From CBDCWO01 sp965223405 (GTDB taxonomy: Bacteria > Bacteroidota > Bacteroidia > Chitinophagales > Saprospiraceae): 64,000 nt of DNA. Location of the stretch: NCBI GenBank assembly GCA_965223405.1, contig CBDCWO010000006.1, positions 62,001 to 126,000 on the forward strand, read 5' to 3'. Each line of letters opens with the position of its first letter. Position 1 is the stretch's first letter. Below the pieces are notes generated by a model that searched no databases, was not told where the DNA came from, and worked only from the letters and a program-made list of their open reading frames with translations. This document shows, piece by piece, positions 9,092 to 18,442 of the stretch. The position numbers and the translations under genes are program-made.

Positions 9092-11716
9092 ATGATGATT
9101 AAGATATCAGAGATAGCCATTAAAAAGCCAAAATTGACTGTGTGGGTAGCCATTGTTTCGACTCTGGTAACTGTTGGTCTGGTATTGGCTCCACTCCTTT
9201 CATCCACAGCCGCGAAGTATTTGCAGGTCATGCATATCGATGCGGATCCGGAAAACATGTTGGATACCGACGATCCGCAACGGGTGCTCAATCGCAAGCT
9301 TAAAGAGAAATTCTCAATTTACGATCTACTCGTGGTCGGAATTGTCAATAAAGCACATGATCATGGAGTGTTTAATGTTGAGAGCTTAACCGACATCCAT
9401 GATTTAACCGAGTATGCTAAAACGATACAATGGGAAAACGAGCAGGGTGATATGGAGGGTGTAATTGTGCCAGAAATGCTCACACCGTCAACTATTGATA
9501 ATGTTGAGCAAGATGGATTAGGAGCCGTCAGATTTGAATGGTTAATGCCTGCAGCACCACTATCGGAACAAGAAGCATTGTCTATCCGGAACAAAGCCAA
9601 AAAACTACCACTACTGGACGGAACGATGCTATCTGATGATGCCAAATCGCTGGCTCTTTATATTCCTATAACCTCCAAAGGTATCAGTTATCAGGTGACC
9701 CAGCTGCTGAAAGACAGGATCAAAACGTATGAGGGATCAGATGAATATTTTATCACCGGATTGCCCGTAGCTCAAGACACTTTTGCGGTGGAAATGTTCA
9801 AGCAAATGGCCACAACAGCCCCCTTGGCGATGGTTTTGATCTTTATCCTGTTAATGGTGTTCTTTCGCAATGTCAGATTAATTGTTTCACCTATGATAGT
9901 AGCCGTGATCTCGGTTATCATAACCATGGGATTATTAATTATATCCGGTCACAGCATTCATATCATGAGCTCAATGGTCCCCATTTTTGTAATGCCCATT
10001 GCGGTATTGGATGCCATCCATATTCTTTCTGAGTTTTATGATCGCTACCCGGAAACAAAAGACAGGATAAAAACCATCAAATCCGTAATGTCAGAATTGT
10101 CAGCTCCAATGTTGTATACTACTATAACCACTGCCATTGGATTTATATCCTTAAACCTTACTCCCCTCCCACCTTTGCAAGTATTTGGAACTTTTGTTGG
10201 CCTTGGTGTAGTTATAGCTTGGTTATCAACCATAACCATTGTTCCGGCCTATATCCTTTTAATGCCCGAAAAAAGATTTCAGAATTTCGGTCTAAAACAG
10301 ACCATTTCGAAAGAATCCAATTCTTCTATTCTGAGCAAGTTTCTCAACTATTTAGGCCATAATCTTCCCCGGTATTCCAAACCGATTATCACCATCATGT
10401 TATTCGTATTGGTTGTATCAAGTTATGGAATTACAAGAATTATTGCTAACGACAATCCGGTAAAATGGTTTGAAGCTTCCCATGAGATTCGCAAATCAGA
10501 CCAAATACTAAATGATATGTTTGGTGGTACTTATATGGCGTATTTATCACTACGCCATGACGAAAAACCCCTGACTTTACTAGAAGAAGTATCCAGGTTG
10601 AAGAATCGATTCCAAACATCAGGCCTTTACCCGTTAAATCTGCTTTCTTTATCATTGGATTCGCTTGCTGGGGTCGTCTCTACCAAGAGTGAACTACTCA
10701 CTCTATTGGGTGATCAAATAGAATTGAAAATGATTGACATCCAGGAGAAAGAGTACGAAGAATGGGACCACTCGTCCCAATATCTGTCGGAACTGTTATC
10801 TGAGGATCAAGCATTTAAGACTCCCGAGGTATTAAACTACTTAAGCAATCTTCAGGGCTATCTGCAGGAGACCGGATATGTAGGAAAAAGCAATTCAGTT
10901 GTGGAAATTGTAAAAACGGTGCGGAGGGAGTTGTATTCCGGAAATGAATCCGAATACCGGATTCCCGATCGAAGCGCTGAAATTGCTCAAACATTGATCA
11001 CTTACGAAAGTAGTCACCGGCCACATGATTTATGGCATTTTATTAGTCCGGATTACAATGAGGCAAATGTATGGCTACAACTTAAAAGTGGAGACAATAA
11101 AGATATGTCGAGAGTCGAAGATCTTGTTGCTGCCTATTTTACCGATAACCCTCCTCCCAAACAGCTGAAATATGAATGGTTTGGATTAAACCATATCAAC
11201 GTGGTATGGCAAGATAAGATCGTGATGGGCATGTTGAAAGCACTTATTGGAAGCTTCATCACGGTTTTAATTATCATGTCTGTTCTGTATCGATCCATTT
11301 TGTGGGGTTTACTGGCGATGATTCCTCTCCTTTTTTCAGTTGCCGTCTTATATGGGATAGTTGGTCTGTTTAACATTGATTATAACGCTCCAATAGCGAT
11401 CCTATCGGCATTAATTTTAGGATTGGCGGTGGATTATGCGATTCATTTTCTCACCCGTAGTCGCCAAATTTACAAGAATCATAATAATTGGAGGGATACA
11501 GCTAAAGCCATATTTGGGGAGCCCGCCAGAGCCATTTCCCGGAATGTCATCGTCATTGGAGTTGGATTTTTACCATTACTCATATCGAGTCTGGTACCTT
11601 ATCAGACAACCGGCATATTTATCTCAAGTATTTTGGTTTTTGCCGGAATGGCAACACTCCTTATCCTTCCATCATTAGTCCAAATATTAGAAAAAACATT
11701 ATTCAAAAAAATCTAA
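9092..11716 (+). CDS. RND/MMPL-family exporter
   Basis: This 874-aa inner-membrane protein belongs to the predicted RND exporter group (MMPL, hopanoid/lipid exporter-like). One membrane helix lies near the N-terminus. A large periplasmic loop follows, with ADPENMLDTDDP at about 52-63. Membrane helices 2-6 (about 240-400), a second large loop and helices 8-12 (about 715-870) complete the usual two-fold layout. FxxGLAVDYAIHF in the second half matches the proton-relay helix region of MMPL proteins. The next gene starts 4 bp after its stop and encodes a LolA-like protein, and an outer-membrane barrel follows. The three would form a lipid or lipoprotein transport path across the envelope (inference from context). 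Confidence 0.9.
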   Translation: MMIKISEIAIKKPKLTVWVAIVSTLVTVGLVLAPLLSSTAAKYLQVMHIDADPENMLDTDDPQRVLNRKLKEKFSIYDLLVVGIVNKAHDHGVFNVESLTDIHDLTEYAKTIQWENEQGDMEGVIVPEMLTPSTIDNVEQDGLGAVRFEWLMPAAPLSEQEALSIRNKAKKLPLLDGTMLSDDAKSLALYIPITSKGISYQVTQLLKDRIKTYEGSDEYFITGLPVAQDTFAVEMFKQMATTAPLAMVLIFILLMVFFRNVRLIVSPMIVAVISVIITMGLLIISGHSIHIMSSMVPIFVMPIAVLDAIHILSEFYDRYPETKDRIKTIKSVMSELSAPMLYTTITTAIGFISLNLTPLPPLQVFGTFVGLGVVIAWLSTITIVPAYILLMPEKRFQNFGLKQTISKESNSSILSKFLNYLGHNLPRYSKPIITIMLFVLVVSSYGITRIIANDNPVKWFEASHEIRKSDQILNDMFGGTYMAYLSLRHDEKPLTLLEEVSRLKNRFQTSGLYPLNLLSLSLDSLAGVVSTKSELLTLLGDQIELKMIDIQEKEYEEWDHSSQYLSELLSEDQAFKTPEVLNYLSNLQGYLQETGYVGKSNSVVEIVKTVRRELYSGNESEYRIPDRSAEIAQTLITYESSHRPHDLWHFISPDYNEANVWLQLKSGDNKDMSRVEDLVAAYFTDNPPPKQLKYEWFGLNHINVVWQDKIVMGMLKALIGSFITVLIIMSVLYRSILWGLLAMIPLLFSVAVLYGIVGLFNIDYNAPIAILSALILGLAVDYAIHFLTRSRQIYKNHNNWRDTAKAIFGEPARAISRNVIVIGVGFLPLLISSLVPYQTTGIFISSILVFAGMATLLILPSLVQILEKTLFKKI

Positions 11717-11720
11717 ACAA

Positions 11721-12506
11721 ATGAAAAATTTAATTAAAATCTGCTCCTTTTTACTCGTGTTTATCAGCACCAATACTCAGGCCCAACATGTCAGTGAAAT
11801 AGTTGAAAAAGCCATACAGGCCTCATTTTATCAGGGCGAAAATTTCAAAGCTAAGGTTCATATGGTCATTACGGACAAAAAAGGACGAATACGAGAAAGA
11901 GACATGACCATTTTGCGAAAAGATGATTCTGAAAAAATGGGCTCTCAGAAATACTATGTTTATTTCACAAAACCAGCCGATGTTAAAAAAATGACCTTTC
12001 TGACATGTAAAAATCCGGACCGAGGTGATAACCGTTGGTTGTATTTGCCCTCAATGGATTTGATCAAGCGCATTTCCATCGGCGATGAAAGAACCAGTTT
12101 CATCGGGTCTCATTTTTGCTACGAAGATGTTTCGGGTCGAAATCATGATGAAGATGTTCATCATATTGAAGATCAGGAAGAAACTCATTATATAATCAAG
12201 AGTATCCCAAAGAATCCCCATAAAGTAGAATTTACTTATATGAAAAACTGGATCGATAAAAAAACTTTCCTTCCGGTGAAAACAGCCTACTTCGATGCAC
12301 AAGACAAGGTGATAAAAAAATACACTGTGTTACAGGTTGCAGAGATTAATGGATTTCCGACCGTACTCAAGTCCCAGATGGAGGATCTGCAAACCGGAGG
12401 CAAGACGGTGCTAAGTTTTGACAAAGTAGAATATAATCTGAATTTACCGGATAATGTATTTACAGAGCGTTTTCTACGCCGACCTCCGCTAAAACTGTTG
12501 CTATAG
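11721..12506 (+). CDS. LolA-like outer membrane lipoprotein-sorting protein
   Basis: This 261-aa protein has a signal peptide (about 1-21, ending NTQAQ) and the fold signature of the LolA-like group paired with RND exporters. The signs are an ExVEKAIQAS start, a beta-rich half-barrel with YYVYFTKPADVKKMTFL and NRWLYLPSMDLIKRI, and a C-terminal part with VEFTYMKNWIDK. It lacks a lipobox, so it is a soluble periplasmic carrier candidate. The start lies 4 bp after the exporter stop, so the two are co-transcribed and probably work together. The cargo is unknown. Confidence 0.85.
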   Translation: MKNLIKICSFLLVFISTNTQAQHVSEIVEKAIQASFYQGENFKAKVHMVITDKKGRIRERDMTILRKDDSEKMGSQKYYVYFTKPADVKKMTFLTCKNPDRGDNRWLYLPSMDLIKRISIGDERTSFIGSHFCYEDVSGRNHDEDVHHIEDQEETHYIIKSIPKNPHKVEFTYMKNWIDKKTFLPVKTAYFDAQDKVIKKYTVLQVAEINGFPTVLKSQMEDLQTGGKTVLSFDKVEYNLNLPDNVFTERFLRRPPLKLLL

Positions 12507-12539
12507 AATGAGGTACATAGAATGTAAAAATTGCTATTA

Positions 12540-12768
12540 ACCTGAGTTCGACTAATGATTTGATCACAGAAGTCATTGAAATAGTGAGATTTAGACAAGA
12601 AAAATGCAGTAATAGCAGCGCTATTTGCAAGGCTTTTATTGGCTAAAGATTGCTGTTTCAATGGCTTTAACCTTAAAAATCAGTTAATAATCAAAAGATC
12701 AACTAATTTGAATTTATAAATATATGACTATCAGCTTACTGTGAATAAATGATTGGTCGAACTCAGGT
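12540..12768. mobile_element. MITE-like element, 229 bp, with 22-bp inverted ends and 5-bp target duplication
   Basis: The left end ACCTGAGTTCGAC...ATTT (12540-12561) is matched at the right end (12747-12768) by its reverse complement with two mismatches over 22 bp. Both sides are flanked by TATTA (12535-12539 and 12769-12773), a clean 5-bp target duplication. The interior is AT-rich and carries no believable gene. It is therefore a non-autonomous element that landed between the LolA-like gene and the barrel gene of one module. The parent insertion sequence is not in the window. Confidence 0.85.
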
Positions 12769-12836
12769 TATTACGATAGTTCTCGAGAATTTCATCCTGT
12801 TAGACCAGTTATCTACTCCTTTCAAAAAATAAACAA

Positions 12837-14186
12837 ATGAAAAAGAATATCCCATTAATCCTCCTGGTTATGTTAGTACATTTCCAGTGGATCTATGCAC
12901 AAAATAACCTCGATTCGATAACAGAATTGAATACTCAATTTGTCCTGGAATCTACTCCTGAAACAAAGTTTTTGGATGTAAATGGCTTCATTGAAAGCAG
13001 AATGGGTTATCGGACACAAAATGATCTGCATCAGGAGCTTCAGAGTATTGCCGAATGCAGATTTCAGCTAAAAGCTGAGCAGGAGATTGGTCGGTACAGG
13101 CTGAATTTTGCTACCGACCTGCTCCTCGATCCAGCCGGAAGTCAAATTCCTTCCGAAATTTATAAAATTGACCTAAAGACCGGTAAAAGTGTATTGGATA
13201 TCAGGCAAGCCAACGTCCTGTTTAGTCCGTTTAGTTTTGTCGATGTAAAAATAGGTCGTCAAATTCTGACCTGGGGAACCGGTGATCTCCTTTTTATCAA
13301 CGATTTGTTTAGCAAAGATTGGAGATCATTCTTCCTGGGCCGGGATATGGAATATTTGAAATCGCCAAGCAATACAATCAAGGTATCCCTCTTTTCAAGC
13401 ATCGCGGATCTGGATTTGGTGTATACCCCGCAATTCAATCCGGACCGTTTTATCGATGGATCGCGAATCTCTTTTTTTGATTTGTCAATCATGGATTTTC
13501 GGGGTCAGTACAATCCGCTTCCTGTAGACATCCCAGGGACCTGGTTTAAAGATGATGAAATTGCCTTGCGCATCTACCGTTCATTTGAGGCTCATGAATT
13601 GACTCTTTACAATTATCATGGTTTTTGGAAAAGCCCAACTAGCATTGATCCGACTTCAGGACTCGCCATTTTTCCCGGATTATCCGTTTACGGAGCTAGT
13701 TATCAGGGGTCAATGGGAGGAGGCATAGCCAATTTGGAATTTGGGTTTTATGATAGCAAGCCTACCAGTATTACAGGTGATGCTCCAACGACCCATGATG
13801 AATTGCGCTGGTTACTTGGTTATGAAAAAGAGGTTAAATCGGAATTAACGTTGGGTGTTCAGTACAATTTGGAACACAGGCTTAATCGCGAGGGTAATAC
13901 TTATGATAAACCTGGAAGCGAATTTGCCGACAAAAATTTGCGCCACATTATTACCCTTCGAGCCACCCAAGTCATGTCACAGCAAAACCTAAATATTTCA
14001 CTATTTAATTTCTTTAGTCCATCTGATAAAGATGGCTATCTGCGCATGCAATCGTCATACAAACTTTCTGATAAATCCAGAATCGATGGTGGTGTCAACC
14101 TCTTTTATGGAAAAGAAGAGCATACATTTTTCAATCAATTCAAGTATAACAGCAACGTATATTTGGGCTTTAGATATGTGTATTGA
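12837..14186 (+). CDS. Outer-membrane beta-barrel protein (DUF1302-like)
   Basis: This 449-aa protein has a signal peptide (1-21, ending WIYAQ). It then shows alternating amphipathic strands, a conserved VKIGRQILTWGTGD segment near 136-149, and a C-terminal strand ending LGFRYVY, as expected for a barrel inserted by BAM. Proteins of this kind travel with an RND exporter and a LolA-like protein, as they do here. It is separated from the LolA-like gene by 330 bp containing a MITE, so it may now depend on read-through or on a promoter inside or after that element. It probably provides the outer-membrane step of the export path. Confidence 0.82.
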   Translation: MKKNIPLILLVMLVHFQWIYAQNNLDSITELNTQFVLESTPETKFLDVNGFIESRMGYRTQNDLHQELQSIAECRFQLKAEQEIGRYRLNFATDLLLDPAGSQIPSEIYKIDLKTGKSVLDIRQANVLFSPFSFVDVKIGRQILTWGTGDLLFINDLFSKDWRSFFLGRDMEYLKSPSNTIKVSLFSSIADLDLVYTPQFNPDRFIDGSRISFFDLSIMDFRGQYNPLPVDIPGTWFKDDEIALRIYRSFEAHELTLYNYHGFWKSPTSIDPTSGLAIFPGLSVYGASYQGSMGGGIANLEFGFYDSKPTSITGDAPTTHDELRWLLGYEKEVKSELTLGVQYNLEHRLNREGNTYDKPGSEFADKNLRHIITLRATQVMSQQNLNISLFNFFSPSDKDGYLRMQSSYKLSDKSRIDGGVNLFYGKEEHTFFNQFKYNSNVYLGFRYVY

Positions 14187-14359
14187 GTTGTTTTTGGACG
14201 ATTATGATTGTTCGCTCGCGTTAGTGAAATATGAACACTTTTTAAAACACATAATCCAAAATTATCCCAAAATCATTTCCTTTTGCAGTGGTTATTTTAT
14301 TTTTTAGAATCGACTCAAATATGAATGTTGACCCAGATTACTGAACTATTTTTCAGCAA

Positions 14360-15784
14360 TTAAGCGGAAGATTTTGCAAATTTTACCGGCTCAAAACCCT
14401 TGCGATACTTACGTTTTACAATAGTCTTATTGGCTTCATCATGATTGGTAAACATTAGTTTACCTCGATCCCAGTGCAGTTCCTGACCAGGATACTTAGC
14501 AGCTTTGGCTGTCAATAACCCACATTCGGTAAATTTCAATCCCATCTCAAACGGTGTCCAATGGTTCTCACCTTGTTTGCCATTGAGGGCCGAATTGACC
14601 CATTCATGCCAATGATTAAATTCGGCAAATTCCGGCAAACCGTCCATTTTGGATCCATCTGACATTTTTCCATCTCGCCAAAGTTCTAATTCCCCACCTG
14701 CGGTCAATGCCAGGGTACCTCCTTCGCAGGCAATTATTGTGATGGTTTTATTTGGCCATTCCCCTTCACCCACATGGGGGATATCTTTTCGGTTAGGTGT
14801 CAATCCGCTATCGGCATAATGAATCTTAAATGTGCTTTCGGCAAATCGATCACCCGTAGTCGGAAAGGTCAATGTAGATCTGCAATAGTCCGCGTGAAAA
14901 TCGACTACCTTATATTCTGTATTGGTGACGACTTTGTTCGGAGAACCCAGTTCAGGGTAAGCATAAAACAATACATCAAACAAGTGGCAACACCAGTCAC
15001 CTAACGCACCGGTTCCGTATTCCCACCAGGATCTCCATCTGCGATGGGCGATATTTGGTCGATAGTCCATTTCTGGAGCACAACCCAACCACAAGTCCCA
15101 ATCTATGTTTTTAGGTGGTGTTTCGACCGGATCCAACTTTCTGGCACCATGAAAGTAAAAGCCAACTTGGGCAGGACTTGAGTTCACGGTGATCCAAGCC
15201 TCCTGTGCCTTCCCCAAAACATTCCTTTTTAAGATATCAACAAAAGCCCTCCGTCCGGGTATTTGCATGCGCTGATTTCCGGTTTGGGTGGAAAAACTCC
15301 GCCTTGCGTTAACTGCCCTTTGTAGTGTTTCCAGCTCGTCTAGTTGCTGAACCAATGGCTTTTGCCCGTAGATGTGCTTTCCTTTTGCCAAAGCCAGAGT
15401 CATCATAGAACAATGCATATGATCCGGAGTAGAAATAATCACCGCATCAAATTGATCTCCGTATTTATCAAAAGCTTCGCGATAATCCTTACACCTAAAG
15501 GTATCAGGATACTTTTCGCTCGCCTGATCCAGATATTCGTCGTCTATATCACATAGGCCCACGATCTTGGTCCTTGGGTGGGATGCTACATTGGACAAGT
15601 CAGCGGCTCCGATGCTTCCGACTACTCCTATAGCCAGTACCTGCAGTTGATCATTAGGACTATATTTTTTTGGAATCATTACTTTGCTGGTAGCGCACCC
15701 GGGAATTAACAAGGTTCCGGGGATCACCAAACTTCCGGTGGTCAGGGCGGATGTTTTTAGAAAATCGCGTCTGTTGAATTTCAT
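14360..15784 (-). CDS. Gfo/Idh/MocA-family oxidoreductase with Tat signal
   Basis: This 474-aa NAD(P)-dependent dehydrogenase is exported in folded form. Residues 1-31 carry a twin-arginine signal (NRRDFLK) that ends in a lipobox-like IPGCATS. The Rossmann fold starts near 50 (VLAIGVVGSIGAA) and is followed by CDID. The family EKP motif appears as GQKP, with the Lys retained. The C-terminal alpha/beta domain contains WDLWLGCAP and GDWCCHLFD. Such enzymes oxidise or isomerise sugars and cyclitols and are common in polysaccharide-degrading Bacteroidota and Planctomycetes. It appears monocistronic, and the substrate is unknown. Confidence 0.92.
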   Translation of the reverse strand: MKFNRRDFLKTSALTTGSLVIPGTLLIPGCATSKVMIPKKYSPNDQLQVLAIGVVGSIGAADLSNVASHPRTKIVGLCDIDDEYLDQASEKYPDTFRCKDYREAFDKYGDQFDAVIISTPDHMHCSMMTLALAKGKHIYGQKPLVQQLDELETLQRAVNARRSFSTQTGNQRMQIPGRRAFVDILKRNVLGKAQEAWITVNSSPAQVGFYFHGARKLDPVETPPKNIDWDLWLGCAPEMDYRPNIAHRRWRSWWEYGTGALGDWCCHLFDVLFYAYPELGSPNKVVTNTEYKVVDFHADYCRSTLTFPTTGDRFAESTFKIHYADSGLTPNRKDIPHVGEGEWPNKTITIIACEGGTLALTAGGELELWRDGKMSDGSKMDGLPEFAEFNHWHEWVNSALNGKQGENHWTPFEMGLKFTECGLLTAKAAKYPGQELHWDRGKLMFTNHDEANKTIVKRKYRKGFEPVKFAKSSA

Positions 15785-15860
15785 ATCTTTTATTCTTTAT
15801 TTTACTGAAAAAGCAAGTCTTTGTCTAATGAATACCACTTTGGAAATAGGTCGTCTTCAG

Positions 15861-16028
15861 CTAGTGCTATGTCAACGTTTGAATGACGAGTTGGATTAGA
15901 GTGAAGTTTATGCGTGGGCAAGGCGGAGGTTCACGAGTTATGCCAGGCATAATGAGTGGTTCTCCAACGTAGCACAGGCTTAAAATACGCCTAATCCATC
16001 CGTCAATTTAAGCTTGACATAGCACTAG
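15861..16028. repeat. 168-bp imperfect palindromic element
   Basis: The left end CTAGTGCTATGTCAA (15861-15875) is exactly inverted at 16014-16028. The arms continue for about 40 bp with partial matching, so that TGACG and GGATTAG are shared. The centre is a further imperfect hairpin (GGAGGTTCAC...GTGGTTCTCC around TTATGCC/GGCATAA). No coding frame is present. The structure fits a folded MITE or extragenic palindrome. The rest of the 440-bp gap between the MocA-type gene and yghZ shows nothing else. Confidence 0.75.
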
Positions 16029-16223
16029 AAATATTCCAACACTATCACATCTGAATCCGGTTCGACAAGTTTACTAATAAATCCTTGATATTCATAGGAT
16101 GAACAACGGAAATGACCATGATCATCAGTTGTCAATCTAAAAATCATGAAATCCTGGTTATCAAAACAAGTTTGATAGTTATCTTGTCATTCAATTAATA
16201 CCTTAATCTTCAAAAGAAATACA

Positions 16224-17210
16224 ATGGGCTACTTAGCAAATTCCGATAGGTATGATGACATGATATACAATCGTTGTGGTCTTTCCGGATTGAAACTTCC
16301 GGCAATATCCCTGGGCTTATGGCATAACTTCGGTGGTGTAGATGTGTTGGAAAACGGCCGTAAGATATTACATCGCGCTTTTGACTTGGGCATCACCCAC
16401 TTTGATCTGGCCAATAATTACGGTCCCCCTCCTGGTTCGGCCGAGGAGAATTTTGGTAAAATAATGAAACAGGATTTTAGATCCTACCGGGATGAAATGA
16501 TCATTTCCAGCAAAGCCGGGTATTTGATGTGGCCAGGCCCATATGGAGATTGGGGTAGCCGCAAATATTTGATAGCCAGTTTAGACCAAAGTCTAACCCG
16601 CATGGGATTGGATTATGTGGATATCTTTTATTCCCATCGGCCGGATCCAAATACCCCATTGGAAGAGACCATGATGGCCTTAAACCATATTGTAAGACAA
16701 GGGAAAGCATTGTATGTAGGAATTTCTAACTATCCTGCGCGGACAACCCGAAAAGCAGCTAAAATTTTAAGCGAACTTGGTACTCCTTGTCTCATTCATC
16801 AACCGAAATATTCACTTTTTGAAAGAGAAATAGAAGAGGAACTACTGGATACTCTTGAGAATGAAGGGATTGGTTGCATACCTTTTTCACCTCTGGCTCA
16901 AGGTTTACTCACCGACAAATATCTTCAAGGAATCCCAGACCATTCGCGCGCAGCAAAATCATGGGGATTTTTGGATAAAGAACAAGTGGGAGCTACGATT
17001 TCCAAAGTCAAACAACTTCACAAACTAGCAGTTGTACGTAATCAGAGTTTGGCACAAATGGCATTGGCATGGGTTGCCAAAGACCCACGTATTACTTCTG
17101 TATTGGTTGGGGCCAGTTCGGTTAGACAATTAGAGGATAATATAGAAATGCTGAACAACAAGGAATTCACACCAGAAGAATTGGCTCAGATTGAAGCAAT
17201 ATTACACTAG
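16224..17210 (+). CDS. yghZ: Aldo/keto reductase, YghZ (L-glyceraldehyde 3-phosphate reductase) type
   Basis: This 328-aa cytoplasmic NADPH-dependent aldo/keto reductase matches the YghZ/AKR14 family closely along its length. Family hallmarks are LPAISLGLWHNFG, GITHFDLANNYGPPPGS, KAGYLMWPGPYGDWGSRKYL, DYVDIFYSHR and VGASSVRQLEDN. The catalytic tetrad is evident as Asp and Tyr in the DLANNYG segment, Lys in SSKAGY and His in YSHR. The family reduces L-glyceraldehyde 3-phosphate and methylglyoxal, so detoxification of reactive carbonyls is likely. It is a single gene with no partner nearby. Confidence 0.93.
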   Translation: MGYLANSDRYDDMIYNRCGLSGLKLPAISLGLWHNFGGVDVLENGRKILHRAFDLGITHFDLANNYGPPPGSAEENFGKIMKQDFRSYRDEMIISSKAGYLMWPGPYGDWGSRKYLIASLDQSLTRMGLDYVDIFYSHRPDPNTPLEETMMALNHIVRQGKALYVGISNYPARTTRKAAKILSELGTPCLIHQPKYSLFEREIEEELLDTLENEGIGCIPFSPLAQGLLTDKYLQGIPDHSRAAKSWGFLDKEQVGATISKVKQLHKLAVVRNQSLAQMALAWVAKDPRITSVLVGASSVRQLEDNIEMLNNKEFTPEELAQIEAILH

Positions 17211-17385
17211 TGAATTGGAATATCCCTGTATAATAAAAGGCTTGGATCGAATGGCGATAAACTGGCCTAAACATAGATAAAAAGAGGTTTTATCACAACA
17301 TGCACTTAATGATGATAATCGCGCTCAGGTTAAATCTAAAAGAAGTAAATTTAACCACTCAAAGTAGCTTAAAGTCAATAAAATA

Positions 17386-18279
17386 ATGGAAAACTGGAGT
17401 CAATGGATATTTGAAACCTTGGGAATCGGGCACTCATTGCAATATAAAATTGTCAGCACCCTAATCATTATAGTTTCCATTTTTTTTATGCGTAAGTTAT
17501 TGTTGCGCTTCTTTCTCAAAAAAGTAAAAAGCATAAAATCGAGATACAGTTGGTCTAAGAGTTTTACATACCTCAGCTATTTGTTAATCATCATCCTTGT
17601 GATTCCTATTTGGTTCAAAGAGCTTGAGGGGCTGGGAACTTTCTTTGGTTTGATGGCAGCAGGTATGGCCATTGCACTCAAAGAGCCCATTTTAAATCTC
17701 TTTGCCTGGATCTATATCCTATTTAAAAAGCCCTTTGATGTAGGCGATCGAATTCAGATTGATGATTCAGCAGGAGATATTCTGGACATTAGTTTTTTTG
17801 ACTTTACCCTCCTTGAAATTCAAAATTGGGTCGATGCTGATCAAAGTACCGGGAGAGTAATCCATGTACCCAACGGATTGGTATTTACCAAAACAGTTAA
17901 AAATTTCAATCAGGCCATGGGCTTTATCTGGCACGAGATTCCCATCCTAATTACCTTTGAATCCAACTGGAAAAAAGCCAAACAAATACTGTTGGATGTT
18001 GAAAATAACCAGTTAAAGTCAATGGTCCAGGAAGTAGAACCCAAGTTAGAACAAGTGCAAAGAAAATATTATGTCGAGTATTCCAAATTGAACCCTACGG
18101 TATATACATCCAAAAAAGAAAATGGAATTCTCCTAACCCTCCGATTCCTATGTCCGCCCAAGAAAAGACGAAGCTTTGAGCAGGTTGCCATCGAAGAAAT
18201 ATTAACGCAATTTTCTCAAAATGAGGACATTCAATTTGCCTATCCTACAACACGGTTCTACCAATCCGAACCTGAATAA
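17386..18279 (+). CDS. MscS-family small-conductance mechanosensitive channel
   Basis: This 297-aa membrane protein has about three N-terminal helices (20-40, 60-80, 88-120). The pore-lining helix is Gly/Ala-rich (LGTFFGLMAAGMAIALKEP), followed by the MscS beta-domain start FKKPFDVGDRIQI and VIHVPNGLV. The C-terminal alpha/beta domain ends near YPTTRFYQ. The length is standard for MscS. It would act as a pressure valve during osmotic downshift. It appears to be transcribed alone, and the Pst operon follows 470 bp later behind its own promoter. Confidence 0.9.
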   Translation: MENWSQWIFETLGIGHSLQYKIVSTLIIIVSIFFMRKLLLRFFLKKVKSIKSRYSWSKSFTYLSYLLIIILVIPIWFKELEGLGTFFGLMAAGMAIALKEPILNLFAWIYILFKKPFDVGDRIQIDDSAGDILDISFFDFTLLEIQNWVDADQSTGRVIHVPNGLVFTKTVKNFNQAMGFIWHEIPILITFESNWKKAKQILLDVENNQLKSMVQEVEPKLEQVQRKYYVEYSKLNPTVYTSKKENGILLTLRFLCPPKKRRSFEQVAIEEILTQFSQNEDIQFAYPTTRFYQSEPE

Positions 18280-18355
18280 TTCTTTAGTTAACATCACGTA
18301 ACACAAAAAAGTGGTTAATGCCCTAATTACCCTCGTCACATATTCTGATCTACTC

Positions 18356-18411
18356 TTAATACTGACTTAATATACACTTAACACTGAGTTAATATTCGCA
18401 ATATACATTTG
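18356..18411 (+). promoter_or_regulatory. Pho box array and Bacteroidota-type promoter of the pst operon
   Basis: Four direct repeats TTAATA, TTAATA, TTAACA and TTAATA begin at 18356, 18367, 18378 and 18389, exactly 11 bp apart. PhoB/PhoP-type response regulators bind direct repeats of this kind with one-turn spacing. Ten bases after the last repeat stands TACATTTG (18404-18411), a perfect match to the Bacteroidota -7 consensus TAnnTTTG. The pstS start is 340 bp further on. This would make the operon inducible by phosphate limitation. No PhoB/PhoR pair lies in the window. Confidence 0.82.
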
Positions 18412-18442
18412 CCGCAAGTGAGATTCAAACTATACAGTCAAT

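Noticed and set aside
12287..12661. 124-codon minus-strand frame across the MITE
   Set aside because: It runs antisense through the LolA-like gene and the MITE end, with no protein features.
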